Position numbers and translations under genes: made by a program
Assembly (NCBI RefSeq): GCF_003945595.2
Contig: NW_024103452.1
Coordinates: 5,675,555 to 5,739,554 of the forward strand
DNA length: 64,000 bases
Source: Pipra filicauda
Lineage: Eukaryota > Chordata > Aves > Passeriformes > Pipridae
Reading direction: 5' to 3'
Notes under the pieces: generated by a model
What the model saw: the letters and a program-made list of their open reading frames with translations, nothing else
Told to the model about the DNA's origin: nothing
The model's database searches: none
Part shown: in pieces, positions 37,701-50,103 of the stretch
How positions within the stretch are numbered: position 1 is the first letter of the stretch
How the letters are laid out: every line of letters begins with the position of its first letter

Positions 37701-38854
37701 AACAAATTTTTACACATGTTTAAGAAACCTAAAGGTTTGTTTCCATTTTGGTTCTCATCTTCAAAGTTATTGACTTGAGGGGGGGAAGTGGAGTGCTGGG
37801 TCTTAAGTAGTTTACCAAAGTTCACTCAGGAAAGGCTGTCACAGCAGAGAACTGAACCCAAGCAACCCATGCTTCATCTATCAACATGGTTACAGAACTT
37901 CCTGAGTGTATCAAAGTCCTCTGTGAGATAAATAATCCTCTTTCTACCGTTCCTTGTCCCTACTTATATATTAATCCCTACTTATATATGAAACGCAGAA
38001 CAGATAAGGGCAATCTGTGTGTCATTTCAGACAGCAGCAAGCCACCTCCTCTTTCTTTGTCAAGTGTGATGAACTTGACCATTTTCAGAAAGAAGGATTG
38101 ACTTAATTTGAAAAAATACTCATACGAGCATCCACACAACAGCCAGGGAAAAGCCAGGGAAAATGTAATTTTGCTTTATATATACATACAGGGAAATCCA
38201 GGTGCACTCAAGCCTGACTTCAAACTTTAGGCAACTGCTTGTCTAATTTCAGCTCAGGTCTTCACTTGTTACAGGAATTTTGTATCAGTGGACACTGTTC
38301 ATCAGTGTCATGAATACGATTGAATGCAGACCAACCTCTGCAGTTGGAATTAACGTTTCAGTTCTTCACTTCCACTGAGAACTCAATCATAAATTCTCAA
38401 TTAAGGCCTGGCTGAGGCTCAGTGAAGCATGAGTGGAGATTTTCTTATGTAAATAAGATAGCAGTTAACTCATTTAACAAAACTTCAACAGTAATTGAGC
38501 AGCAACCAGCTCATATTGCGTCTTTCACTTCATCTTGTACTCAATTAAATAGACAAGGGCTTGGCTGCAGTCCCCTTTATTTTCTCAAGTCCTTACTTGC
38601 CCAGTATCATTTGAGACCTGACAACTGCTTCCAATGGAAACCTGTGTCAGACTAACTGTATAGGTTTGTCTACATCTTACTGGACAGTTACCGCAGGTTA
38701 GTTTTTATTTACGCTAAGTAATAAACACTCAGATCTAAAGACATTATTTGCAGAAATAGATAAATGCCTGTTTTAAGATCTGACATTAAGAAGAATGCTA
38801 CCAGCCACTCAAGGGGGTTTTTTGGTTTTTAGAGGGTTTGTGACTGTGTGGGTT
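34740..38854. other. No gene recognised
   Basis: Mostly AT-rich unique sequence. A 15-bp near-tandem duplication (tccctacttatatat at 37957-37971 and 37975-37989) lies within. Open frames at 36951-37271, 37379-37625 and 37541-37825 overlap on both strands with no domain. Confidence 0.55.
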
Positions 38855-38896
38855 TTGTTGTTTTGGTTTTGTTTTGTTTTGTTTTGTTTTGTTTTG
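38855..38896 (+). repeat. (TTTTG)n microsatellite
   Basis: About seven gtttt units, interrupted by ggtttt near the left end, in a T/G-rich setting. This is simple-sequence expansion. Confidence 0.85.
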
Positions 38897-39135
38897 GTAA
38901 GTACTTTTTTCTTTTTTTGTGGGGGGGGAGTGGTTTGAGACAAGAGGCATTGTGTTATTTTTCTAGATGAATATTCCTGTTTTCTGTGGATTATTGAGTC
39001 AGATGTCTAATCAGTCAAATCATTATTGAACTACTGATGTAAGTATATCTTTAACTTACTTAGAATTTATGTCAATTCCCATGTCCTTTCTGTCCTGGAA
39101 ATTTTCATGATGAGCACTGGTAGAGTGTTGTGCAA

Positions 39136-39455
39136 AATCATAGAGTCAAAGAATAGTTTGGGTTGGAAGGGATCCTAAAGATATCTAGTTCCAACCCCCT
39201 TCCACTAGGCCAGGTTTCTTAAAGTCACATCCATCTTGGCCTTGAACACTTCCAGGGATGGAGCAGCCACAGCTTCTCTGGGCAACATGTTCCAGTGCCC
39301 CACTACCCTCATAGTAAAGAATTTCTTCCTAATATCTAATCTAAATCTCCCTTCTTTTAGTTTAAAAACATTTCCCCCTAGTCCTATTACTATCTGCCCA
39401 TGCCAAAAGTCCCTCTCCATCTTTTCTGTAAACTCCCTTTAAGTACTGAAAGGCC
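39136..39455 (-). mobile_element. CR1 LINE, 3' end
   Basis: The plus strand begins atcatagagtcaaagaatag (CR1 tip) and continues through the UTR into the C-terminal ORF2 part. On the minus strand, 39420-39205 is still open for 71 codons, including [20 protein letters not shown]. Divergence is low compared with other copies here, so it is one of the younger CR1 insertions in the window. It is 5'-truncated. Confidence 0.9.
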
Positions 39456-40458
39456 ACAGTGAAGCAATTAAACCACGTGTGTATGTGTCTGTTTGTTTGT
39501 GCTCAAGTATGTATTTTCACTGCATAATATTTTCTACCTGTATAAAAATACTTTTTTACAGACAAAAATGTGACATTTTGATGCAGGACTATATATAGCA
39601 CATTCTGAAACTCAAATTCACTACAAAAGTTTAAAAATCTCCAAGGGGTGTCTGTGCATTGCTTTAGTCCAGTCTGGTTTTCATGTTAATGCTTTGAACC
39701 TGCTCGGGAAACTGATACGGAGGCAGAGCTGAGAAGAGGGCTAAGCAGACAAGAAAAGAAAAGAACAAAGGCTTCTTAGCTGAAATAGCTAAAAGACCCC
39801 AAACAATAGTTTGGGCTTATGCAAATGCAGTGTCTCTTTTAGTGCATTCATCCAGTTTTAAAAGTACCTAAATGTTATGCTCTCTAAGATAATTTGTAAT
39901 GGAAAGTGGAATAGGCTTTAACAGCTGGACTAAATTATTCAGTTCAAAAGAATGTGTGCGTGAGAGTAAGAAATAATGTTACACTATTTATATATCTCAG
40001 CAAAGGCTTGATGCTTGCACTGAGCACCCAATTTTTCTAAACCCCATATGTTGGCAAACACCATTCGTATACTGAATGTGTATCTAACCACCACTCAGGA
40101 GGAATTTAAGGACCTATTTATATCACGTTTTTTAGACAGTCATATTGCAATTACACGCAACTCTACCAATATGGAAAATCTCAGAAAGTAAAAGTGTTTA
40201 TCAAATTACGGGCATATATTGAGAATTGTTTAGATTATTTGAAGATTTGCAGAGCTTTTTTACCAAATTCATAACCAGTAACTACTCCTTCTGGTAAGAC
40301 ACTGACCACCTCTAGTCCATCACTATCTATCACAGTTTTTGAACTCAGCAATGGTAGACGAGGCACATGAATTAAAATGCATCTCTTCTCTCACTACAGA
40401 TGGATAATGAATTTAAATCACATTATATCAAGAACATTGATGTGAGATATATATATAT
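39456..40458. other. No gene recognised
   Basis: AT-rich unique sequence with a small GT-rich patch at about 39478-39505. Confidence 0.55.
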
Positions 40459-40501
40459 ATCACATATATGTGATATAATGTGATATATATATCACATTAT
40501 A
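40459..40501. repeat. Adjacent AT-rich perfect palindromes (16 and 28 bp)
   Basis: The segment atcacatatatgtgat (40459-40474) is its own reverse complement. It is followed at once by a second perfect palindrome of 28 bases at 40474-40501, centred on atatatat with cacatta/taatgtg arms. An (AT)n run precedes them. This is probably microsatellite-driven, and could form cruciforms. Confidence 0.9.
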
Positions 40502-41262
40502 ATCTATAATTAGGTTTGGATGACACCTCCTCTTATAAGAATATTTCCCATGTTTTCACTTACTAATTGAAATGTTTTTAAATTTGACTGTTCAAGACAA
40601 CATTTTCTATGCTGGTATCTGCTTCTGGTTGCTTTTTGTAATTATAACCAAGTTTATTCAGCTGTTTCCAAGAATGTAACTAGGAGGAAAAAAAGTTGGT
40701 TTTATCCATATTAAAACTTCCCTAACCTTTGAGAAGATCCAGTGTCCTTACACTGTGGAACAGGAATTAGAGACTTGGCAAGGAAGTACACTGTTATATC
40801 AGCCTTTTTACTGTCCTCGTGTTCACCTTGTTAAGGAATAATATTAGTCAGCAAATTCTTGTTGATGGTTCACATCCAGCTCCTCTCTATTCTGTCTATT
40901 CAGAGGAAGGACTGGAAGGAAGGAGATGTTTTTTTCTATGCAATTTTTGAGAGCATGAATTCTGTCTCTCTCAACCCACCAATATGGTTTCCTTCAAGTA
41001 TCAGGATCAGTAATATGAATGCAAAGAACAAGGAGAGTTGAAGGAGGAGAATAATATAAAAAAGGAAGCTGTGCAGAGAAGAGCAGTTACAGGGTCTGTA
41101 TGAGGCAAAAATAACTGTCACGAAAAATTGGTGGAGTCTGGAGCTGACTGAGCAAGAGTATATGGATGAGCTGGACTGGGAAACAATGAGGTGGAAAGAT
41201 CAGGACAATCTGAGTAAGCATGAAAACAGAAGTGGGTGGGTAGTGAGAAATTAGTCTGATTG
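40502..41262. other. No gene recognised; purine-rich right part
   Basis: From about 40900 the plus strand becomes strongly purine-rich, and this continues past the LTR tip to about 41560. No coding sense was found. Confidence 0.5.
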
Positions 41263-41323
41263 ACTGGTACTTCTGGTGGTAAGGTTTGGAGACTTGGCGG
41301 GGAGCCAGCTTCAAACCATATCA
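41263..41323 (+). mobile_element. LTR 3' tip, same family as the 49.5-kb LTR
   Basis: The stretch gtttggagacttggcggg, followed by gagccagcttcaaaccatatca, matches the last ~60 bases of the complete LTR at 49500-50099, here in plus orientation, with about four differences. Sequence to the left does not match the rest of that LTR, so only the tip survives or the element was truncated. The CA-type end is at 41322-41323. Confidence 0.7.
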
Positions 41324-43022
41324 ACAGCAAACTGGGAATGAACACCAAGAGGAAATGTGAAAAAGCTCAGGTGCAGCAGCTGAAGAGACAAGATTGGGTG
41401 GATGAACAGAGAGGGGAAAGGTAAGGACAGTGAGAGTAGAAAGAGAGATAGGTAAGGGGAACTTGGGCAGGAAATCCATCTAGGGAAATGGAACAGCAGC
41501 TAATGAAGACTCAGATGAAACTTGCAGTGGTGCCAGTCACAGCAATATGGCTGGTGGGAGAGAGTAATTCACTCTGAGTACAGAGTTCATGACTGAGAAT
41601 AACCTGTCCACTCCTTGGTACCACTCAGCTGCTTCTGGTACTGAGCAGTGTGGGAGATGGTAATGCGCTATTGCTAACAATGTTATTTCCAAATGGAAGA
41701 GCCAAAGGAGTCCCTTTTGTGATAGACTTGTGGAAAAACAACATTTTACCTAACTGTGGAGTAACTGTTGGTGATAGTGGTAGTGTAAGTAAATCTTTAC
41801 ACACAGACAGAAACACTACAGAAGATATTATTTATGTTTCAAATTCAAGACCCAGAAATCAGAGTTTTTCAGAATTAACTCTCTTTTAAAGTCCTGATAC
41901 TTTTAAAGCACTTTTTATAGATGGACAAAATAGTCAATATTATCATAACTGTAGCTTAAAGACAAGCCCTTAAATTTCATTAATAATTGACCTCTGTTTG
42001 AAATATTGTCATGTATATTTATGCTCTTCCAGGACTGCACCTTTACTGTAGCTAAACCTGTACTTTTTCCAAAACTGGGTCGTGGCTAAAGTAAGTATTT
42101 TATTAGGAGCTTTTATTAAACATATTAAATCTTGCCAGATAGATAATATCTTTACAATTCTTTACAGCCTTAAAAGAGAATTGCTCTTTTTTTTTCTTTT
42201 TTCTTTTTGGTCAGGGAGAGAAAATCTGTTCAACTAGTTCATTGAACTTGAGGAACTATTCCAGCATTATTGCACAGAAATTTATTCCATTGCCTAGTAT
42301 CCAGCATCCTTAAATGGGGTGGGCAAGGGTCTCCAATAATAAACCATATAATAAATGAGTTCCTGTGCTACTGTGAGCTCTATAAGTTGTGTTTTGCTCC
42401 TTTGCTTACCCTAGGGAATATAATATGGGGAGCAAGAGAGCTGGAGCATAGCAAGACCTCGTAGTTTTCTGATTATTTGTGCTTCAGGGACTGTAGGAAA
42501 AATAGAATAAATTACAGGAAGCCTTTAGGCATGCCAGCCTCTATAAGTATGTCAGCATGTGCTGGGGGTGGCTGTGCGGTTGCGCTGTCAAATATTTTGC
42601 CCTCAGCTGATCCATGGGGTGATCATTCTGTTCTTAAATTCCACCTCCTGGAAAATCTATCCTTAAAAGGAAAAGTCAAGCAGTGAAAGTTCCTAAGCAG
42701 AGTTCCCAATGCTCTCAGTTCTGCCAATAACCTTAAAACCAAAACAAAACAGAAAATTTAAATCAATTTTACCCTCATTTTCCTCAAGCCATTGTTTATT
42801 TCTTCACTGTAATCCATGTGGTACACTTATAGAACAAGAAACAGGACACAAGGTCTCCTCTTGCAAATGCTGTAACCCATCAGCTTTAGTCTATCTACTT
42901 TTTCACCCACTCTTTAAATGAACACTCCAATGATACCATGACTAACACAGTGGATTGAGAACACTGTCTCCCATCCAGACTGGCCTCAGAGTCAGCTCAA
43001 TGTCTTTGAAGATGTGGTTTTG
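41324..43022. other. No gene recognised
   Basis: Purine-rich to about 41560, then AT-rich. Open frames at 41625-41889 overlap on both strands with no domain. Confidence 0.55.
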
Positions 43023-43238
43023 TGTATTGGGTTTGCATGGCCAGGTTTTGGGAGCATGGGTGGTGTGGAGGCTGCAGCAATGGCTTCTGTAAGAAGTTGC
43101 CAGAAGCTTCCCCCATGTCCAACAGAGTCAATGCCAGGTGGCTCCAGGATGGACTCACTGCTGACTAAGGCTGGGGCCCACCAGAGATGGCTGTAATGCC
43201 TCTGGGAAAACATATGTAAGAAGGAACAAAAGTTATTG
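43023..43238 (+). mobile_element. Truncated LTR (U3 region)
   Basis: The sequence tgtattgggtttgcatggcc, followed by aggttttggg, agaagttgccagaagcttcc and cctctgggaaaacatatgta, reads like the U3 half of an avian LTR family. It includes its TATA-type box (about 43209-43223, a degraded tttaagaagg-like site). The R-U5 half is missing: the sequence changes at about 43239 into a CR1-like tip and a microsatellite. The open frames at 42992-43213 are incidental. Confidence 0.65.
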
Positions 43239-43270
43239 CACAGATGTAATTGTCCCTTCCAGCTGGAACT
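43239..43270 (+). mobile_element. Possible CR1 tip
   Basis: The text gtaattgtcccttccagctg, followed by gaactattct, resembles the last ~30 bases of CR1 in sense orientation, immediately before a pentanucleotide array. It is very short, so chance is possible. Confidence 0.4.
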
Positions 43271-43374
43271 ATTCTATTCTATTCTATTCTATTCTATTCT
43301 ATTCTATTCTATTCTATTCTATTCTATTCTACTACTCTACTCTACTTCTATTCTGTTCTGTTCTGTTCTGTTCT
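43271..43374 (+). repeat. (ATTCT)n microsatellite
   Basis: Twelve perfect attct units run from 43271 to 43330. They are followed by variant units (actct, then ttctg four to five times) to 43374. The motif is what slippage of a CR1 3' tip (attctatg) could yield. Confidence 0.95.
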
Positions 43375-46300
43375 AAAGAGTTGTTTTTTTGCTGTAACCT
43401 CTATCATGTCTATTTGGAGAAAGGCTTTTCATAAGTGGCAGGACAGTCAGAGGTAGTCCAACACCTGGCAGGATTTATCATGAACTGGATGCTTATCTGT
43501 TCCAGATTGTTAATATATCCACAGAATTTCAGAGCACTGTTAGGCTCTACAGATTTCAGGTTTTTTCTGTTTATAGAAGACAAATGAAAAGTTCTACAGA
43601 TTTGGGATTTAGTTGCCTAATATTGCATTTACATCTTTGTATTCTTTTGCTGATTTAACCAAACTGCCTTGCTAAAAACTGTAAAATCTTTGGCAGAGTG
43701 AGTAGTGTATTCTGGCTGTCTACACTTATATTTCAGATTAGCCTATACATCATCCATTATGACCTCCAGGAGCAGGAACTACATTTTCCTCTCTTTGTCA
43801 TCGCCTGGCAGCTATCCCAAAGCCATCCCCACTATATGACAGAAAATGTATTGCTGAAATACATCTAAATTCTTTGCACCATGTAAAGGAAAGCCATTGG
43901 TCTGCAGGTTTAATTCTTTTTACAAGATGGTTTTCACACAGGCATTTTTGGATGCTGGTTCCATTCATTGGGATTCCTGCAAAAAGTGAAGATAAACCCA
44001 CTGGGAAGTGAAACTATGCTGGCCAGTGAGCAGTGGATTTTGTACCCAGATGTTCAGCTGGTCCTTCTGGATCCTGTTGTGTTTGGATGAATGGGTGTGG
44101 CTGTACGAATATTATAAAGGGCAGATGATGCTAAGATCGGAATTGTCAATGAATAGAAACAGATCAGATCCTTGCTTCCCACCTCTATTTTACTAATTGA
44201 AAGCTAAAACACATACACACAAACACACACAAACAGACAATAACCAAACAAACTAAAAAGTTCAACAAACAAGGCCCAAGCCCTAGCACTCTGACTAGCT
44301 CTGCTGCTTGTGGGACTTATGCAAGTGGACTTTAGTATACAGGATGCTCATGTACTTGGCTAAAGAAATCCAAGTTATGAAGAAAAGGTATAAACCTTTT
44401 ATTTAGATAAGAATTGGTTTCATATTTTTCTACCTTATCTATCCATATGTGATGGGTTAAGTACTATTTTTAAAAGGGCAAGAAGGTGGATATTGCAGCA
44501 GACTAGCTTGAACTGAAAATCCTGAGCCCAAGATAAAGTCAACTGAGACTAAACTGCGACACATGAATAAAAAGAACATGGTATTATTAATGCTTATCAC
44601 TCTTTAGGTCCATACAGTTCAATGACAGTTTCAAAAGGATGTACTGATAAAGGCTTTCCTGGTAGTTTGACACAGTGTGTGGTGGTTCCAGTAAACCTCT
44701 TGCTGAACAAAGAGCATCAGGGAACTTCTGAAGCCTGAATAGATGACTGACAGTGCTGAGCCTGAGAGGGAAGCACTTTATCCAGGCTTTTGTTATTTTT
44801 TTCAACTAACTGCACCAACACTCCAGCCCGCCATATAAGCAATTGCCTTATTAGTCAGAGCATGAAGCAAAGTCCTAATTGTTTACGAAGTTTGTGATGC
44901 TTTCTTCCAGGGTCTTGGGATGCCCAGAAACCAGTTTTCAGAGCTACTGGAATTTGAGCAGAAATGGCTGTGGTTTTTGGGCTGGATTCAATACATCTGA
45001 GATCTGGAGATTCTCCATCCCATTCCCCATGCTCACCATTCAACCCAAAGGTGTGATGGGATTCAGAAACAAAAAAAACAAACACAACAGATACCAGCTA
45101 CAAATTTTGCAAATGTGATTTTTCTTCTTGCACTGAATCAAGCAAAAATCTTTGACAGTGAAGTCCAGAGAGCAATGCAGTGGGTCAGGCCTTTCTCCGG
45201 TTTCGCCAAGTCTTACATAAATGAGACTATGTATTTCTCTGGCAGTCTCCCCTGAGATTATGTCTTCTTTCCCCTGCAGCTGGAATCTCCCCACAGAAGT
45301 CAACCTCAGCACTGAGAAGTGCTTATCCAGTGTGATTTGGGAGACAAAAAGATAACTTGACATGAAAAATTTCTGACTGCCTCAGGGGAACTGAAGGAGG
45401 ATAGGAATGTTCCCTCCATGGGAGGCTTGGACATCCTGGCAGAAGACAGAAAGAGAGAAAGGGAGGATAATTAAAATAGTTTCTCTGCAGATTCACTGAA
45501 TCATGACAATTCATAACTAGAGACACCGTAGGAGGGACATGAAGATTTACTGGATCAAGGAGCTTCTTATAAAAGAGGAACAAATTAAGAATATTTAGCA
45601 TGAAAATTAACACTGGAAGCTAAGATTAATACTGACCCAGATACAGATAGAAAGCTACTCCCTGACTAAAGTAAAATAATTATTGGCAGGAGGAGACTCC
45701 TTAATTCTAGATATCTAGATTTAGTTAAGAAGTAATGATACTTGGAGAGCAAGCAGGAGGGGCAGAATGAGGGCCTAATCAGACATGAATGCATTATACA
45801 GGAAGAGAAGTGTAGGTCATACAGTACTACCACAGACAGACAGAAAAGCAGCATGGCCAGACTAACAGAAACCCTTTGGGTGCAGCAAGCACCACAGATG
45901 AGCCAGAGGTGCTGGCTGGTGCTCAGAGCCATGCTGATCCAGTCAGACAACTTTCAGACTGTGTTTGCCAGCCCAACAGCAGCAAATGAGTGATTCACAA
46001 TCTATTTGACAAAACACCTTCATAGAGATGTGCCCTTTTCCTCTACTGCAGGAACCATGGTGGAGCCTGGCTCTCTTGGGTACACTCTTGGGTCGCAGCT
46101 CATTGCAATAACAAATGTCACAGTGAGGAGCACAGCATGACAGAAACCAGGCCTGAGAGGCAATCACTGATTTTTGCCCAGTATAACCTTTCACACTACC
46201 ACAGGTGTATCATTACAGTACTGGATATGCTTGTGAAAACAAAGCCCTCCCTCAAGCCAGGAGTGATGAACATACAGGGGAGCCTGGCAAGAGTCTTTGG

Positions 46301-47898
46301 GAGACTGTTAGGCCCCTGAACATTCCCTAGCTGCCATAACCAGTGTTATGTCCATGACAGGTCCCCTGACCACCTGTCTTTTCATTGTATTGGAAGTGTG
46401 GATGTTACCACACTGTTACACTGAGCTAAGCCTACATGTGTGCTTATTTAATGGTGATTCTCGTCACCAGTCTGTACCGCCTTTTTGGACAAATTATCTC
46501 AGAAAAATGCTTGTCCCCAGGAACCATGGCAAATACATCCTTTGAAGATGACAGAAGATAATAATCTCTGTTAAGGGATGAATTTGAAAACAGCACAGAT
46601 AGGAGTCAACCTATTCTTTAATGCTTTAAGCAAATTTCTTTCATTACAATCAATCCTGTCTCTAATTTCCAGAACTTTGAGCAAGCCAAACACTGCCTTT
46701 ATCATTACTGTGTCGTCAAATTTATTGTATGAGCTGTTTTGGACTCACATCCACTACTTTCTTTCACACACCTAAGATTTCCAGTCCCACCTGTTAAGAC
46801 ACTATCTGTCAAAAAATGCCCATAATCACTGCTTCAGACTAGTGGTCAAAGGATCAAATGTTTTAAGCCTTCCAGCACCTCAATTTTGCTTGATGTGCAA
46901 ATTCTCAATGTGTCTTCACTGCTTGTTCTGTCATAAGTTAATCTAACAGCTTCAGCTGGCTCAGATGTCAGTCATGGGGGGGGTCACTGTGGGCTGAAAC
47001 ACCTCCCACCACACTTTGAGAAAAAAGGCAAACGCTTACAGTTTTCTCAGCATTTACTGAGCTCTCTGCTACCACCAGCTAAGTAAGCTATTTTAAAACT
47101 AGCTTAGGTAAAACTACATGGTTCTGCAGTGATGAAATGCCCTCTGTCATTTCCTATTAAAAAATGCATGACCCCCTTTCTTCATTACACAGAGCTTTAG
47201 CATATAGTAGATATTTCCACTCTAATAACACCCAAAGGGTTGAACATATTTATATGTACATATAGGTGTTTCCAACAGCTCTGCATTTTCTTGTAGCCTT
47301 TTCTCTTTAAGCAAGTCTCTGGTCATTCAGCTGTGAAATTAAAGAAACAGGGGACACTGTTGTGAGCTCTACTTTCTTCTTCCACTTGTAAAGGAATCTT
47401 AATAATGTTCAGTTTATGGCTGTCTGTATTAAATAGGGAGTGCAAAATGCTATAGCTTAAGATAAAGAGACAAGCTTCTGCAGTTGATGGCTGGAACAGT
47501 TAATTTTCTTTCTTGAATTAATCCAGAGAAATATGTACAACATGTCAGTGAAATGTCCTACAGTCTTCTTACTGAATCACAGAAATCTGATAGTGTTGCC
47601 TCTATTTGCAGTGGCTGTGCTTTCCTTGATTTTGATACCCTCTTCTTCCTCTGACTTTGGACTGCATACCTTTCAGGTAAGTACTAGGTAAAACAGAACT
47701 GTTCATCATTCTGGGAGTGCCTCTTCTAATTTCAGGGCGAGATTGAGCTCATAGATGAAGATACTGAAATTTCAACATCTACTATACAGACATACCTACC
47801 ACAGCTCCTCTGCTGTATCTGTCAGCTCTTTACATGCTTTCAATACACTGTGGCAGCTGCCATCGGATGCACATATTAAAGGAACTTACCTACACTTC
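43375..47898. other. No gene recognised
   Basis: About 4.5 kb. Open frames overlap on both strands at 44855-45363, 45323-45613 and 45666-46194, with no domain or convincing splice sites. A CA-rich patch lies at 44208-44240. Nothing else was recognised. Confidence 0.5.
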
Positions 47899-48509
47899 TG
47901 TGCTTGCTTTGGCTGGAATAGAGTTAATTTTCTTCACAGTGGCTGTTATGGGGCCATATTTTAGATGTGTGTTAAAAACAACATTGATAATATAGAGATG
48001 TCTTTGTTATTGCTGAGCAGGGCTTACACAGTCAAACCTTTTCTGCTTTTCATACTGCCACACTGGCAAGGAGGCTGGGGGTTCATGGGAAGCTGGGAGG
48101 AGACACAGCTGGGATAGGTGATCCCAGCTGAGCAAAAGGATGTTCCAGACCATATAATATTATGCTTAATATGTAAAGTGAGGGGAAGAAGGGGAAGTTT
48201 AGAGTTATGGGGAACAAGGGGGGAAAAGTTTGGAGTTATGGTGTTTGTCTTCCCATATTACTGTTATGCACAATGAGGTCCTGCTTTCCTGGAGATGGTT
48301 GAACACCTGCCTGCCCACGGGAAGTGGTGGATGAATTCCTTGTTTTACTTTGCTTGTGTGTGCAGCTCTTGCTTCCCCTATTAAATTATCTTTATCTCAA
48401 CCCACGAGTTCTCTCACTTTTCCTCTTTTGATTCTCTCCTTGATCCTGCTGGTGGGGCAGTGAGTGAGCAGCTGTGTGGTGCTGAGAGGTTGGTTGTTAA
48501 ACTATGACA
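47899..48509 (+). mobile_element. Solo LTR, ERVL-like family
   Basis: This is a complete-looking 611-bp LTR with TG start (tgtgcttgctttggctggaa) and CA end (actatgaca). Internal landmarks are gagttaattttcttcacagt near the start, a TATA-like aatatgtaaag at about 48168-48178, an attaaa polyadenylation signal at 48380-48385, and the U5 phrase tttatctcaacccacgagtt. It belongs to the same family as the reverse LTR at 54411-54974. Flanking bases (acttc / attct) do not form a clear target duplication, and no internal retroviral sequence follows. Calling it ERVL-like rests on remembered similarity to a common avian LTR. Confidence 0.8.
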
Positions 48510-49495
48510 ATTCTTAATAACCCAGGCACCAATGCAATTTACATTGCTTCAAAATAAGCATCTGATTCATGTGAGTTGCTCATCTGAACTGCCTACTCTT
48601 TGCCACTGACTCTAAAGTATAACTCACTCAGGTATTTAGCTCTTTAATACCAAAATAAGTGAGGTAAATCACACTTTCTGGTTTTGGGCCTATTTTATTT
48701 CCTCTGTAAAATACAACTGTTATTGTTGATTTGTATAACTTCTCAGAAACAAGATTAAAAGTTGTTCCCTGCTATTATACATCTGACATACCACCTACAC
48801 TTACTGTGATGCATTGCTACAATTACTGATTGAACTTACATAATGTAGACATTACTTGAGAGTTTGTGTCAGTAATGTGGTACCTTCCACTTGCATTGAA
48901 GGCAAAAAGCACTTAAAAATTTGTTCAATATCAATTAATCACTGAGGAGACAGCAAGGAAAGTGGGTGACACTAATGAATTTATTATCCACAAAACACTG
49001 AAGGTTAGAAAGAGGATGCTTGTTTAACTAGTTCACTAGTTAAGTCATTAGTGTACAACTTAATGAAATTGTAGGACTATCTCACTCATGTGGAGACTGC
49101 AATAGTTTGGGGCAGGTCTCATCCCCTTATACTCTGTACAGCAATGCATCTTGAAACTAATGAAGTGTTATGTCTTTATGAGACTTGTCATGGACAATAA
49201 GGCTAATTGGAAAAGGGGGTTTTAATATAACGACTTTACCTTCATGTCAGTAAACTATGAAGGAGAATTAGAAAACTTGATGGGATTGCTTTGTTCAGCA
49301 AACTTTCTTACTTTTTTATCTTAATAGGTAATAAAGTTCTCAGTGGTGATGCTTAATACATTAGATTTAGAAGATTTTTTATATATTACAAATCTTTGTA
49401 TTTTTTTCTGTAAGAACTTCAAGGAAGTTCTTCCCCCTACTGAGTACTTTAATTCTTTGATCAGATGAGAATAAGGAGCAAAAAAATTTTTATGT
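48510..49495. other. No gene recognised
   Basis: AT-rich unique sequence between two LTRs. Confidence 0.55.
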
Positions 49496-50103
49496 TAGTT
49501 GATATGGTTTGAAGCTGGCTCCCCACTAAGTCTCCAAACCCTACCACAAGAAGTCCCCCTGCCCCAAACCTCAGGGAGAAGAGGGAAAAAAAACCAAGAG
49601 AACCAAAATGAGAGAGAAACAGCTAAAGCAATATATATAAATATATTTAGACTTATATTACAGTTATGTACAATTGAAATATATATACAATTTCACAAGG
49701 AAAAGGGAAAGGGAAGGGGGAAGGGGAAAAAAAAGGAACAAAACCAAAATTAAATATATATATCCCCATCAATAGCCCAAGATCTAGCAACGAAAAGAAT
49801 TAGCAAAGAATATCTTACTACTCTCCTTGGGACAACGGAGAGTCACGCTGGAGCGACTGCCGGCAACCTCCACCTCCCAAGGTCGACAAGGCCTTACCAG
49901 GCTTCACTCTCCAACCCGACAGACTCAACAGCAGGGAACCTGCACCTCCAAAGACGCTGGAAGGAAAGAGAGAGAAGGCCTGTCCTCCTTTCTTCTTATA
50001 GCCTGGCTTACATAAAAATCGTAGGGAATACTGGGTAAATCTGGACCCTTCCTTGATTACAAACTGGTCACCAAGGAAGACCTAGACCAAACTACCACAT
50101 AGT
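49496..50103 (-). mobile_element. Complete solo LTR with 4-bp target duplication
   Basis: A 600-bp LTR occupies 49500-50099 on the minus strand, beginning tgtggtagtttggtctaggt and ending cttcaaaccatatca. It is bounded by perfect direct repeats tagt at 49496-49499 and 50100-50103. A TATA-like ctataagaag lies at about 49992-50001 (minus). The U5 side holds a long purine-rich run on the plus strand (49696-49740). It has TG..CA ends, no internal region, and no damage by eye at the ends, consistent with an LTR-LTR recombination product. A 4-bp duplication would fit gammaretrovirus-like (class I) elements, but the class is inference. Confidence 0.85.

Noticed and set aside
49696..49740. Purine-rich run as an independent microsatellite
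   Set aside because: It lies inside the LTR at 49500-50099 and is part of that element.
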